A stretch of 64,000 nt of DNA from Stappia sp. WLB 29 (GTDB lineage Bacteria; Pseudomonadota; Alphaproteobacteria; Rhizobiales; Stappiaceae): NCBI RefSeq assembly GCF_023507705.1, contig NZ_JALBGD010000008.1, positions 62,001 through 126,000 of the forward strand. The letters are read 5' to 3'. The notes beneath the pieces are model-generated. The model did not search any database, had not been told where the DNA came from, and worked only from the letters and a program-made list of their open reading frames with translations. Positions 42,783 through 51,265 of this stretch are shown one piece after another (within the stretch, counting starts at the first letter, position 1; the number at the start of each line of letters is the position of its first letter). A program made the translations under genes and the position numbers.

Positions 42783-43829
42783 GTGCCGGACATCATTGGT
42801 GAATATGTCGATCGCCTGATCACCGTCGAGATGCGCAACCGGGGCATGAATCACAATATCATCGCTCCGATCTATGACGAGGCGCGGCGCGAGGGCGGCG
42901 GCCGCCCCATCACCGCCCGTGCAGCCGAGGCGCTGGTGGATCGGGTCGGCGAGGGCGATGTGGTTCTGATCGTGACGGGCGCGGGCTACCTGCCCGAGGT
43001 GCCGCACGGCGAAAGCGACGGGCCTCCGGGCGCCGTGTCGCTGGCGCGGGCGCTGTATTGGGGCCTCAAGGCCGTCCCGGTCTACGTGTCCGAAGTGTGT
43101 CACGCTCCCCCGATCAAGGCCTCGTCCGAGGCCGCCGGCATCATGATCCGCGATTACGAGCTGGCGACGGGCCGCCGCATGGGCGCCGCCCAGGTCACCG
43201 CCCCCGAGGAGCAGGGCGACATAGACCGGTGGGCGAGGGACCTCCTCGACCGCACCCGGCCCAAGGCGATCATCGCCATCGAGCGGCTCGGGCCGAACGA
43301 GAACGGCATCGTCCACTACTCGACCGGCGTTGCGCCGAAGAACTGCGTGAATCTAGGCCCTCTGTTCGACCAGGCGGCCGAGCGCGGCGTGCTCAGCATC
43401 GGCATCGGCGACAACGGCAACGAGATCGGATTCGGCCGCATCCATTCCTTCATGCAGGATTTCCACCCCTATGGCCGCGAGACGCAGACCGACAAGCCCG
43501 GCGGCGCCATCACGGTGACGGCCACCGACATCTTCCTGCCGGCCTCCATCTCCAACTGGGGCGCCTACGGCATCTCCGCGATGCTGGGCTTCCTGTTGAA
43601 GGACAAGGAGCTGGTCCAGGATCCGGAGACGGAAAGGCGCATCATCCGCGCCTGTCTGGATGCTGGCGGCTGGGAGATGCGCTACTGCACCTCGCGCTTC
43701 ATCGTCGACGGGGCGGAAGGGGAGAGCTCCATGGCCATCGTGCAGCTGCTGCGCGACATGGTCCGACTGAACATTGCGCCGCCCGACCGCGGGTTGTCGC
43801 ACGGCAAGATGAAAGAGGCGGCGCGATAA
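42783..43829 (+). CDS. D-glutamate cyclase-like protein (DUF4392)
   Basis: A 348-aa protein of the DUF4392 family, whose mammalian member converts D-glutamate to 5-oxo-D-proline. Signatures are VLIVTGAG (61-68), GESDGPPGAVSLARAL (76-91), IERLGPNENGIVHYSTG (166-182) and IGIGDNGNEIGFGRI (206-220). GTG 42783 follows AAGGAG. The gene leads an operon with a complete DctPQM TRAP system, suggesting that the transporter brings in 5-oxoproline, a D-amino acid or a relative. The bacterial reaction has not been inferred from active-site data here. Confidence 0.8.
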   Translation: MPDIIGEYVDRLITVEMRNRGMNHNIIAPIYDEARREGGGRPITARAAEALVDRVGEGDVVLIVTGAGYLPEVPHGESDGPPGAVSLARALYWGLKAVPVYVSEVCHAPPIKASSEAAGIMIRDYELATGRRMGAAQVTAPEEQGDIDRWARDLLDRTRPKAIIAIERLGPNENGIVHYSTGVAPKNCVNLGPLFDQAAERGVLSIGIGDNGNEIGFGRIHSFMQDFHPYGRETQTDKPGGAITVTATDIFLPASISNWGAYGISAMLGFLLKDKELVQDPETERRIIRACLDAGGWEMRYCTSRFIVDGAEGESSMAIVQLLRDMVRLNIAPPDRGLSHGKMKEAAR

Positions 43830-43846
43830 AGCCGCCCGACCCCGCA

Positions 43847-43874
43847 CGGCCCTGCCGGAACAAGGGCAGGGCCG
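43847..43874 (+). other. Hairpin upstream of the third dctP
   Basis: CGGCCCTGCC and GGCAGGGCCG form a perfect 10-bp stem with an 8-nt loop. It ends about 12 nt before the dctP ribosome-binding site AGAGAGGA and lies 18 nt after the preceding stop. Confidence 0.5.
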
Positions 43875-43900
43875 GCCCCACCCTCCAGAGAGGACTGTCC

Positions 43901-44983
43901 ATGAACACTCTTGCGAAACGGCTCGGCGCCACGGCGCTGGCATGCCTGCTTCCCATGGTCGCCGCGGCTCAGGACCTGCCGCAAACCAAGCTTTCGGTCA
44001 TCGGCTCGCCGGTGAACTCGCCGAACTGGACGAACGTGCTGCAGCCGTTCTGGAACGAGACGGTTCCGGCCGACAGCAACGGCCGCGTCACGGCAAACGC
44101 GGTCAGCATGACCGACCTCGGCGCCAAGGGCCCGGAGCTGATGCGGCTCGCCGCCTCCGGCGTTGCGGACATCGTGGCGGGCAGCACGACCCTGATTTCC
44201 GGCGAACTGCCGGAGAACGACTCCATCGATCTGGCCGGCCTCGCACAGGACATCGATACGCTGCAGCAGATCATCGACGCCTATCGCCCGACGCTGGAAG
44301 AGCGCTACCGCGACCGCCTCGGGGTCGTCCCGCTCGGCTTCTGGCCGACCGGTGCGCAGGTCCTGTGGTGCGCCACCCCGGTCGAAGGGCTCGACGATCT
44401 GGCCGGCAAGAAGGTCCGCGTGTTCTCCACCACCACCTCGTCGTTGACCGCGGCGCTGGGCGCCACGCCCGTCACCATGGCCTTCAACGAGGTGGTTCCG
44501 GCTATGCAGCGCGGCGTCATCGACTGCGCGTTCACCGGCTCGAACTCGGGCAACAACGCGAAGTGGACGGACGTTTCCACGCATCTGGTCGACCTGACCG
44601 TCGGCTGGGGCGTCAACTTCATCGTCGCCAATTCCAAGACCTGGGACGCGCTGAACCCGGCCGTCCAGGCCTTCCTGCGCGACGAGGTGCGCACCAAGCT
44701 GGAGCCGGCGGGCTGGGAGATGGCCCGTGTCGCCACGCAGCAGGGCATCTGGTGTTCGGTCGGCGACGACCGATGCGAGCCCGAGGCGACCGCGCCGCGC
44801 AACCTGACGAAAACCGACCTGAAGCTGGTGGAACTGACCGAGGCCGAGAGCGCACGCCTTCGCGAGATCGTCGCCGGGCACGTCATGCCCGAATTCACGC
44901 AGGCCTGCGGCGCGGACTGCGTCGCCCGCTGGAACGAGACCGTCGGCAAGGTTCTGGACATCCAGCTGACAACGGCGAGGTGA
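43901..44983 (+). CDS. dctP: TRAP transporter solute-binding protein, DctP family
   Basis: A 360-aa periplasmic binding protein. The signal peptide ends AAA near residue 23. The DctP core includes KKVRVFSTTTSSLTAALGA (arginine clamp near 170) and MAFNEVVPAMQRGVIDCAFTGS. Two cysteine pairs are unusual: CSVGDDRC and CGADC near the C-terminus, probably disulfides. It is followed directly by dctQ (GTGA overlap). Confidence 0.9.
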   Translation: MNTLAKRLGATALACLLPMVAAAQDLPQTKLSVIGSPVNSPNWTNVLQPFWNETVPADSNGRVTANAVSMTDLGAKGPELMRLAASGVADIVAGSTTLISGELPENDSIDLAGLAQDIDTLQQIIDAYRPTLEERYRDRLGVVPLGFWPTGAQVLWCATPVEGLDDLAGKKVRVFSTTTSSLTAALGATPVTMAFNEVVPAMQRGVIDCAFTGSNSGNNAKWTDVSTHLVDLTVGWGVNFIVANSKTWDALNPAVQAFLRDEVRTKLEPAGWEMARVATQQGIWCSVGDDRCEPEATAPRNLTKTDLKLVELTEAESARLREIVAGHVMPEFTQACGADCVARWNETVGKVLDIQLTTAR

Positions 44984-45540
44984 TCAGCTTGGCCGATCCT
45001 CTGATCTCTCGCAAGCTGGCGCGACTGGCCCGGCTTGCCGCCATCGGCAGCGGACTGCTGCTGCTGGGGGCGGCCGGGCTGATGACAGTGGAAATCCTGT
45101 CGCGCCGCCTCTTTCACTTCGGCCTCATCGGCGTCGACGAACTGGCGGGCTACGCCTTCGCCATCGCCATGGCCTGGGGCTTTGCCCAGGCCCTGTTCAT
45201 GCGGGCGCATATCCGCGTGGACCTCGTCTATCTGCGGCTGCCGACCGGGGTGCAGCGGTTTCTGGACGTCGTGGCCCTCGGGGCATTCACCGGGATCATC
45301 GGCATCCTCGTCACCCATGCCTTCGGGACGCTCGCGGAATCCCTGCGTCTCGGCGCGCGCGCCAGCACGCCGCTGGCCACGCCCCTGTGGATCCCGCAGG
45401 CGCTCTGGCTGGCGGGGCTGATCTTCTTCCTGATCTGCCTTGCGGGCTTGCTGTTCGATCTCGTGCGTGCGCTGGCCCGCGGCGACCAGGCCCTGGCGGC
45501 CGAGCTGGGCGCCTCGGAATCGGCATTGCGGAGGCCGTGA
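44980..45540 (+). CDS. dctQ: TRAP transporter small permease, DctQ family
   Basis: A 186-aa four-helix membrane protein. Family features are GVDELAGYAFAIAMAWGFA and MRAHIRVDLVYLRLP. The GTG at 44980 overlaps the dctP stop; TTG 44989 is an alternative. One nucleotide separates the stop from dctM. Confidence 0.85.
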   Translation: MISLADPLISRKLARLARLAAIGSGLLLLGAAGLMTVEILSRRLFHFGLIGVDELAGYAFAIAMAWGFAQALFMRAHIRVDLVYLRLPTGVQRFLDVVALGAFTGIIGILVTHAFGTLAESLRLGARASTPLATPLWIPQALWLAGLIFFLICLAGLLFDLVRALARGDQALAAELGASESALRRP

Positions 45541-45541
45541 G

Positions 45542-46822
45542 ATGGGCATTGCGCTGATCCTTCTCTTCGTCCTCATCGCGCTCGGATTGCCGATCGCGGC
45601 GGTTCTCGGCTGGCTGGCCGTGCTGCTCGACTGGCTGCTGTCGCCCTTTCCCCTGCAGCGGGCCTTCGGCGAAATCGCCTGGTCGCACAGCATCGAGTTC
45701 ACGCTGATCGCGATCCCCATGTTCATCATGATGGGCGAGATCCTGCTGCGCTCGGGCATCGCCGACCGGATGTACAACGGTGTCGCGGCCTGGCTCGGCT
45801 GGCTGCCCGGCGGCTTGATGCACGCCAATATCGGCGCCAGCGCCCTGTTCGCGGCAACGTCCGGCTCCAGCGTCGCGACCGCCGCCACCATCGGCACCAC
45901 CGCCATGCCGCAGGTCGACCGCCACGGCTACGGCGAGCGGCTTTTCCTTGGCTCTCTTGCGGCCGGAGGGACTCTCGGCATCCTGATCCCGCCCTCGATC
46001 AACATGATCATCTACGGCTTCCTGACCGACACATCCGTCCCGCGCCTGTTCATGGCGGGGCTGATCCCCGGCATCGTCCTTGCGGCGATCTTCTCGCTGG
46101 TCATCGTCGTGCTGTGTGTCGTCAGGCCGTCGCTGGACGGCGACCGCAGCGCGCCGACCGCGCGGGCCCTGCTGGCCAGCCTGCCGGCGCTGGCGCCGCC
46201 TGTCGGGCTGTTCGCGGTGGTGATCGGGTCGATCTATGCCGGCTGGGCCACTCCGACCGAGTCCGCGTCCATCGGCGTCATCGTCTCCTTGATGCTGGCC
46301 GCGGTTTATCGGCGGCTCAGCTGGGCGATGCTGGTCGAGGTGTTCGTCGGCACCATCCGCACCTCCTCGATGATGATCCTGATCACGCTGCTGGCCTTCC
46401 TGCTGAACTTCGTCATCGGCGCGACGGGAATGGCCGGCGTGGTCAACGACTTCGTGAGCGGCCTCAACTGGAGCCCGCTGGCGACGATGCTGATGATCCT
46501 GCTCGTCTATCTGGTGCTCGGCATGTTCATGGACACGCTGGCGATGATCGTGCTGACCATCCCCATCGTCACGCCCATCGTCGTCGGCCTCGGCTACGAT
46601 CCGATCTGGTTCGGCGTCATGATGGTGCTGGTGGCCGAAACCTCGGTGCTGACCCCGCCCATCGGCATGCTGTGCTATGTCGTGCACGGGGTCCGGGGCA
46701 GGGGCGACCTGACGGATGTGTTCATCGGCGTCACGCCGTTCATCGCCGCGCTGATGGGCATGATCGCCCTGATGCTGGCATGGCCCGAACTGGCCCTGTG
46801 GCTGCCCGGTCGTCTGTACTAG
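45542..46822 (+). CDS. dctM: TRAP transporter large permease, DctM family
   Basis: A 426-aa polytopic membrane protein. TLIAIPMFIMMGEILLRSG, LAAGGTLGILIPPSINMIIYG, WATPTESASIGVI and ETSVLTPPIGMLCYVV are the conserved DctM segments. The stop codon TAG (46820-46822) is part of the CTAG that starts the MITE-like element at 46819, so the element sits exactly at the end of this gene and separates it from its terminator. Confidence 0.92.
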   Translation: MGIALILLFVLIALGLPIAAVLGWLAVLLDWLLSPFPLQRAFGEIAWSHSIEFTLIAIPMFIMMGEILLRSGIADRMYNGVAAWLGWLPGGLMHANIGASALFAATSGSSVATAATIGTTAMPQVDRHGYGERLFLGSLAAGGTLGILIPPSINMIIYGFLTDTSVPRLFMAGLIPGIVLAAIFSLVIVVLCVVRPSLDGDRSAPTARALLASLPALAPPVGLFAVVIGSIYAGWATPTESASIGVIVSLMLAAVYRRLSWAMLVEVFVGTIRTSSMMILITLLAFLLNFVIGATGMAGVVNDFVSGLNWSPLATMLMILLVYLVLGMFMDTLAMIVLTIPIVTPIVVGLGYDPIWFGVMMVLVAETSVLTPPIGMLCYVVHGVRGRGDLTDVFIGVTPFIAALMGMIALMLAWPELALWLPGRLY

Positions 46823-47088
46823 GTCGTGGACTCATAATTGTGCCGGAAACGGCGTCTGGCCCGGCAATGATATGCCAGGAGGAGCGTGATGGCCGGGGCA
46901 AGTCCCCCGGCCGAGCGGTCCGACGCCGCAGATCGAAGTCGGGCCGACGCCCTCCGGGTCTGGGCGAACCTGCCGGCAGCAGCGTCGCAAGACCTTGAAA
47001 ACCGGACGGTTTCCTGCGGACTTGCTCCTTGTATCCGATCAGGTTCGCGCAGACCGTTTCTCGCCAGAATTATGAGTTCACGACCTAG
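46819..47088. mobile_element. MITE-like palindromic element, copy 1 (270 bp)
   Basis: Bounded by CTAG at both ends (46819-46822, 47085-47088), which fits a 4-bp target duplication. Terminal inverted repeats are GTCGTGGACTCATAATT on the left and, as reverse complement, GTCGTGAACTCATAATT on the right (one mismatch). Inner inverted repeats GGTCTGGGCGAACCTG and CAGGTTCGCGCAGACC pair with one mismatch. No transposase gene is inside. It shares both ends and the core (CAGCGTCGCAAG, TTTCCTGCGG, CTTGCTCCTTGTATCCGATC) with copy 2 at 60163, but has about 95 bp extra between the left end and the core. The CTAG target resembles that of IS5-group transposases; this is inference. Confidence 0.85.
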
Positions 47089-47116
47089 GCAACGCCCGCT
47101 TCGGGGCCGAAGAGGC

Positions 47117-47162
47117 AAGGCCCGGCTGAGCCGTTACGCGGCGGGCCGGGCCTTTGTCTTTC
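47117..47162 (+). terminator. Rho-independent terminator of the TRAP operon
   Basis: AAGGCCCGGC (47117-47126) pairs with GCCGGGCCTT (47145-47154), followed by a T-rich tail TGTCTTTC. It lies 295 nt from the dctM stop because the MITE-like element is between them. Downstream, 47200-47371 is AT-rich with AACCTGC/GCAGGTT inverted repeats and probably holds the promoter of the next operon. Confidence 0.75.
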
Positions 47163-47371
47163 CCGCTCCCCGCCCGCCTTGCGCTTGCAGCAAAACCCGA
47201 CCATCCCGTCGCCAACGGGAGAACTGCCTCCGTACAACCTGCAATTTTTATCGGAAAAACCAATAATTATATCCAAAAAAGGCAGGTTATCCGATGAAGC
47301 CTTCTGGCGCAGGGTTGGATGTCCGGCGCGTTTTTTGACCGCGCCACTCCAATATCCCTCGGGAGCCAGAG

Positions 47372-48262
47372 TTGAGCGCTGTCTATCTGAATTACACGCA
47401 AGCCGAACTGGACCAGGCGTATGATCAATCGTGCTGGGCTCCGGAAATGGCGGATACGCTCGCTGCCTATGCCGCGCTGAGCCTTGCGCAGCGCGAGGAA
47501 ACGCCGCCGGAAGTCTTCCGCTACGAAGAAGACGCCATGGGCGGCATCGATGTGTTCAACGGGTCTGCCGAGGGGCCGCTGATCTATTTCCTCCACGGCG
47601 GCGCCTGGCGCTCGGGCGACCGTTCCATGTACAGCTTTCTCGCGCGCAACCTTGGCCGGATCGGCTGCCCGCTGGCTGTGCCGGATTACCCCAAGATCCA
47701 GTCGGTCGGCTTGCCGGCGATGGTCGGCCGCGTGGCCTCGGCTCTGCGCGCCCTGCTGGCGCGCCGGCGCGAGTATGCCGGGCGCGGCCTGGTTCTGGCG
47801 GGCCACAGTTCCGGTGCGCACCTGGCCGCGTGTCTGGCGACCGGGGCAGGGGGCGTCGACATCGCGCAGCGCGTGTCCGCCTGTCTGCTCGTCTCGGGCA
47901 TCTACGACATGGAGCCGGTGCTGCTGTCGAGCCGGCGCAGCTATGTGGACGTGACAAGGGCCGAGGCCCGGCGGCTGAGCCCGCTGGAGCATATCGAGGC
48001 GCTGGGGCCGGGGCGCATCACCCTGGCCTACGGATCCCGCGAAAGCCCGGAATTCATCCGGCAGGCGGAAGAGTTCGGCCGGGTGCTTGCTTCGAAGCGG
48101 CGCGATGTCCGGATGCTGCGGGTCGAGGACCGCGATCATTTCACCATCCTTTTGGAATGCAACGATCCCGCCAGCGCGCTCTGGCAGGCCCTGGCGTCGC
48201 TGGCGGCGTCGATGCAGCGCTGTGAAGCGCCGCGGACCAAGGAGATGCAAGAACCGGAATAG
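47372..48262 (+). CDS. Alpha/beta hydrolase (kynurenine formamidase / BD-FAE-like)
   Basis: A 296-aa soluble hydrolase. Oxyanion motif HGGAWRSG (75-82), nucleophile elbow GHSSGAH with Ser146, and the catalytic His in EDRDHFTILLE (His256). The HGGAW motif and length match arylformamidase-like carboxylesterases that split formamides or small esters. TTG 47372 follows GGGAG by 6 nt. The next genes encode a TAXI-TRAP transporter, so the hydrolase probably acts on the imported compound. Confidence 0.85.
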   Translation: MSAVYLNYTQAELDQAYDQSCWAPEMADTLAAYAALSLAQREETPPEVFRYEEDAMGGIDVFNGSAEGPLIYFLHGGAWRSGDRSMYSFLARNLGRIGCPLAVPDYPKIQSVGLPAMVGRVASALRALLARRREYAGRGLVLAGHSSGAHLAACLATGAGGVDIAQRVSACLLVSGIYDMEPVLLSSRRSYVDVTRAEARRLSPLEHIEALGPGRITLAYGSRESPEFIRQAEEFGRVLASKRRDVRMLRVEDRDHFTILLECNDPASALWQALASLAASMQRCEAPRTKEMQEPE

Positions 48263-48295
48263 ACACACTGCAGAGGGAAAATGGGAGAGAAGCCA

Positions 48296-49249
48296 ATGAG
48301 AATGAAGTCGATTGTCTGCGTTGCCGCGCTGCTTTGCGCAGCATCGCCCGCCCTGGCGGACCAGTATTCGATCGGGACCCTGCCCCAGGGCAGCAGCGGC
48401 TACGTCATCGCCGCCGCCATCGCCTCGACGGCCAGCGATCACACGAGCAACGACTTTATCGCCGTTGCGACCGGCGGTGCGAACCTCGTCTTGCCGCAGG
48501 TGAATTCCGGCGAGATGGACTTCGCCACCTCGAACATGATCGAGGCCTCCTATGCCGTCACCGGCACGGGCAACTTCGAGGGCACGCCCTTGCCCGAGCT
48601 GCGGATCGCCGCGGTGCTGCCGCGCTATCAGGTCGGGCTCCTGGTGCGCCGCGACAGCGAGTTCAAGACGGCCGCCGATCTGGCCGGCCGGCCGGTGCCG
48701 ACCCAGTACAGCGCGATGAAGATGATCGAGCTGATGCAGGATGCCACGCTCGCGGCGGAAGGGCTGGACTCGTCTCGCTTCGAGGCGACCGCGGTGCCCA
48801 ATTTCGCCAAGGCCGTCGAGCTGCTCGCCGCCGGCCGTGTCGATGCGGCCTATGCGGCGGCGACCAGCGCCCAGGTGCGCGAGGCGGACGCCTCCGTCGG
48901 CGTCCGCTTCCTCGGCGTCAATCCCGTGCCGGGCGGCGAGGAGAAGATGCAGGAGATCGCGCCCGGGTCCTATCTCGACACGATGGAGCCGGGTCCGGGC
49001 CTGGTCGGCGTCGACAAGCCGCTGACCATGTTCAGCTACGAATATGCCCTGCTCGTCGGCGCCCATGTGCCGGATCAGGTGGTCCACGACCTGGTCAAGG
49101 CGCTCTACGAAAACCAGCAGCAGCTGGCCGAGACCTCGCCGCACTTCAAGGGATGGGAGCCGGCCAAGATCTATCGCCCGTCGAAGAAGGCGAAATATCA
49201 CCCGGGCGCGGAAGCGTTCTTTCGTGAAGTCGGTCTTTTGAAGAACTGA
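48296..49249 (+). CDS. TAXI-family TRAP transporter solute-binding protein
   Basis: A 317-aa periplasmic protein with a signal peptide (MRMKSIVCVAALLCAASPALA). The fold start YSIGTLPQGSSGYVIAAAIA and the segments GGANLVLPQVNSGEMDFATSN and AVELLAAGRVDAAYAAATS are those of TAXI proteins, the TRAP receptor class with a type II periplasmic fold. ATG 48296 with GGGAGAG upstream is chosen over ATG 48281. It pairs with the fused membrane protein that follows. Confidence 0.88.
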   Translation: MRMKSIVCVAALLCAASPALADQYSIGTLPQGSSGYVIAAAIASTASDHTSNDFIAVATGGANLVLPQVNSGEMDFATSNMIEASYAVTGTGNFEGTPLPELRIAAVLPRYQVGLLVRRDSEFKTAADLAGRPVPTQYSAMKMIELMQDATLAAEGLDSSRFEATAVPNFAKAVELLAAGRVDAAYAAATSAQVREADASVGVRFLGVNPVPGGEEKMQEIAPGSYLDTMEPGPGLVGVDKPLTMFSYEYALLVGAHVPDQVVHDLVKALYENQQQLAETSPHFKGWEPAKIYRPSKKAKYHPGAEAFFREVGLLKN

Positions 49250-49257
49250 TCGAGGAT

Positions 49258-49289
49258 ATCGGGCAGCGGGCGGATGTCCGTTGCCCGAT
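49258..49289 (+). other. Hairpin after the TAXI binding-protein gene
   Basis: ATCGGGCA and TGCCCGAT form a perfect 8-bp stem around an inner CGGATGTCCG palindrome, 8 nt after the stop codon. Confidence 0.5.
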
Positions 49290-49311
49290 CCCCAGTTGAA
49301 AGGTCTTGACG

Positions 49312-51243
49312 ATGAGGCACCCTCAGGACGGTTCGGGCGCGTGGACTGGCGTCGACCGGCTTTTCGCCGGCCTTCGCACGGCCTTTGCCGTGTCGATACC
49401 TCTCCTTGCCGTCGGCTTCTGTCTGGATGGGCCGCGCAGGCTGGGCTACGTCATCTACGACGAGCAATTCCTTGCGCTGCTGGTCGGCCTGTGCCTGTCG
49501 CTGGTCTTTCTGTCGACCGGTGCGCGCGGTACGGTCCGCGAGGGGGCCGCGCCCTGGTACGACGTCCTGGCCGCCATGATCGGCCTTGGGGTCTGTCTTT
49601 ACATCGCCTCGGACTACGAAGGGATTTCCATCGCTTCCGCGATGGATCCCATGGTCCACCTGTTTCCCGCCCTTGCCGTGATCCTGCTGTTGCTGGAGGG
49701 GGTGCGCCGGGTTGCCGGCCTCGCCCTCACGGCCATCATCCTCGTCTTCCTGGTGTACGGGCTGTGGGGCTACCTGATGCCCGCGCCCCTGACCGGCCAG
49801 CAGGTTTCGCCCCAGCGGCTGGCGGTCCAGATCGCCTTCGACCCGAGCGCCATCCTCGGTACGGCGCTGTTCATCTGCGCCACCGCCGTGGTCACGTTCA
49901 TCCTGTTCGGGGCGATCCTGGAGAAGGCGGGCGGCACCGAGTTCTTCAACGACATCTCCCTTGCGCTGTTCGGCGGATATCGCGGCGGTGCCGCGAAAAT
50001 CGCCGTGACCTCGTCGGCGCTGATGGGCTCGATCTCGGGCAGCGCGGTCGCCAATGTCGTCTCCTCCGGCGTCGTCACCATCCCCTTGATGAAGCGCAGC
50101 GGCTACCGCGCGCAGACCGCGGCGGCGGTCGAGACCGTCGCCTCCACCGGCGGACAGCTGGCGCCCCCGGTGATGGGCGCTGCGGCCTTCCTCATGGCGG
50201 ACTTCCTGCAGGTGGACTATTCGCAGGTCGTCCTTGCCGCGTTGATCCCGGCCTTGCTCTACTTCCTGTCCATCTTCTTCCAGGTCGACCTTGCCGCAGC
50301 GCGCAAGGGCCTGCGCGCGCTTTCGAAGTCCGAGCTGCCCTCGGCGCGGGCGGTCATGGCCAAGGGGTGGATCTATCCGCTTCCCTTCATTGTTCTGATC
50401 GTCGCGATGTTCTGGCTCCATCTGCGCGTCGAGGAAGCGGCCCTTTGGGCCTGCGCCTCCCTGCTGCCAATCCTCCTCTGGCGGAAAGGCGGCCGGCGCA
50501 GTCCGGGCGACCTGTTCAGCGCCTTCGCCTCGGCCGGCCGGTCGTCGACCTCCGTCATCCTGATCGCGGCGGCGGCGGGCATCATCATCGGCATTCTCAA
50601 CCTGACCGGGCTCAGCTTCTCGCTGACGCGCATCCTGACGACGCTCGGCGAGAACAACCTGTTCCTGCTGCTTCTGCTGTCGGCGGCCCTGTCGATCGTT
50701 CTGGGAATGGGCATGCCGACCGTCGGCGTCTATGTGCTGCTGGCGACCCTGGTGACCCCTTCCATGATCAAGCTCGGGGTCGAGCCCATCGCCGCCCACA
50801 TGTTCGTTCTCTATTTCGGCATGATGTCGATGATCACCCCGCCGGTCGCCGTGGCCGCGTTCTCGGCGGCGACCCTTGCCTCCAGTTCGCCGATGCGAAC
50901 GGCGATGGAAGCGACGGTCATGGCCTGGCCGGCCTTCGTCGTGCCGTTCCTCTTCGTCTTCTCGCCGACCTTGCTGGGCGTCGGGCCGGCCGTCTCGGTG
51001 GTCGCCTCCACGGTGACGGCCCTTGCCGGCGTATGGTGCGTCACGGCAAGCGTCGTCGGCTATATTCGCGAACCCGCCGGTCCGCTGTCGCGCCTGATCA
51101 TCTTCGCGTGCGGTGCGGCATTGCTGATGCCGACCGACCTGTTCCCGGGCGCGCTGCTGGTCAACATCGCCGGCCTAGCGGCGATGGTCGCGATGCTCCT
51201 GTGGTCGAGCAGGAGCAAGGCCGTGTCGGTGCCCGCCCGATAG
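49312..51243 (+). CDS. TRAP transporter fused permease (DctQM fusion, TAXI-associated)
   Basis: A 643-aa polytopic protein in which DctQ- and DctM-like parts are one chain, as is usual for TAXI systems. Residues 1-150 hold the small-subunit helices. From about 170 follow DctM motifs: SSALMGSISGSAVANVVSSG, ASTGGQLAPPVMGAAAFLMA (hairpin 1), LGMGMPTVGVYVLLATLV and GMMSMITPPVAVAAFSAATLA (hairpin 2). ATG 49312 follows AAAGG at good spacing; TTG 49306 is too close. It would import the substrate of the TAXI protein with sodium or protons. Confidence 0.92.
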   Translation: MRHPQDGSGAWTGVDRLFAGLRTAFAVSIPLLAVGFCLDGPRRLGYVIYDEQFLALLVGLCLSLVFLSTGARGTVREGAAPWYDVLAAMIGLGVCLYIASDYEGISIASAMDPMVHLFPALAVILLLLEGVRRVAGLALTAIILVFLVYGLWGYLMPAPLTGQQVSPQRLAVQIAFDPSAILGTALFICATAVVTFILFGAILEKAGGTEFFNDISLALFGGYRGGAAKIAVTSSALMGSISGSAVANVVSSGVVTIPLMKRSGYRAQTAAAVETVASTGGQLAPPVMGAAAFLMADFLQVDYSQVVLAALIPALLYFLSIFFQVDLAAARKGLRALSKSELPSARAVMAKGWIYPLPFIVLIVAMFWLHLRVEEAALWACASLLPILLWRKGGRRSPGDLFSAFASAGRSSTSVILIAAAAGIIIGILNLTGLSFSLTRILTTLGENNLFLLLLLSAALSIVLGMGMPTVGVYVLLATLVTPSMIKLGVEPIAAHMFVLYFGMMSMITPPVAVAAFSAATLASSSPMRTAMEATVMAWPAFVVPFLFVFSPTLLGVGPAVSVVASTVTALAGVWCVTASVVGYIREPAGPLSRLIIFACGAALLMPTDLFPGALLVNIAGLAAMVAMLLWSSRSKAVSVPAR

Positions 51244-51265
51244 GCGGATGCGGGGCCGGCTGGTC

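Noticed and set aside
47267-49201. Minus-strand open frame of 644 codons
   Set aside because: Antisense to the hydrolase and TAXI genes, both of which have clear catalytic or signal features.
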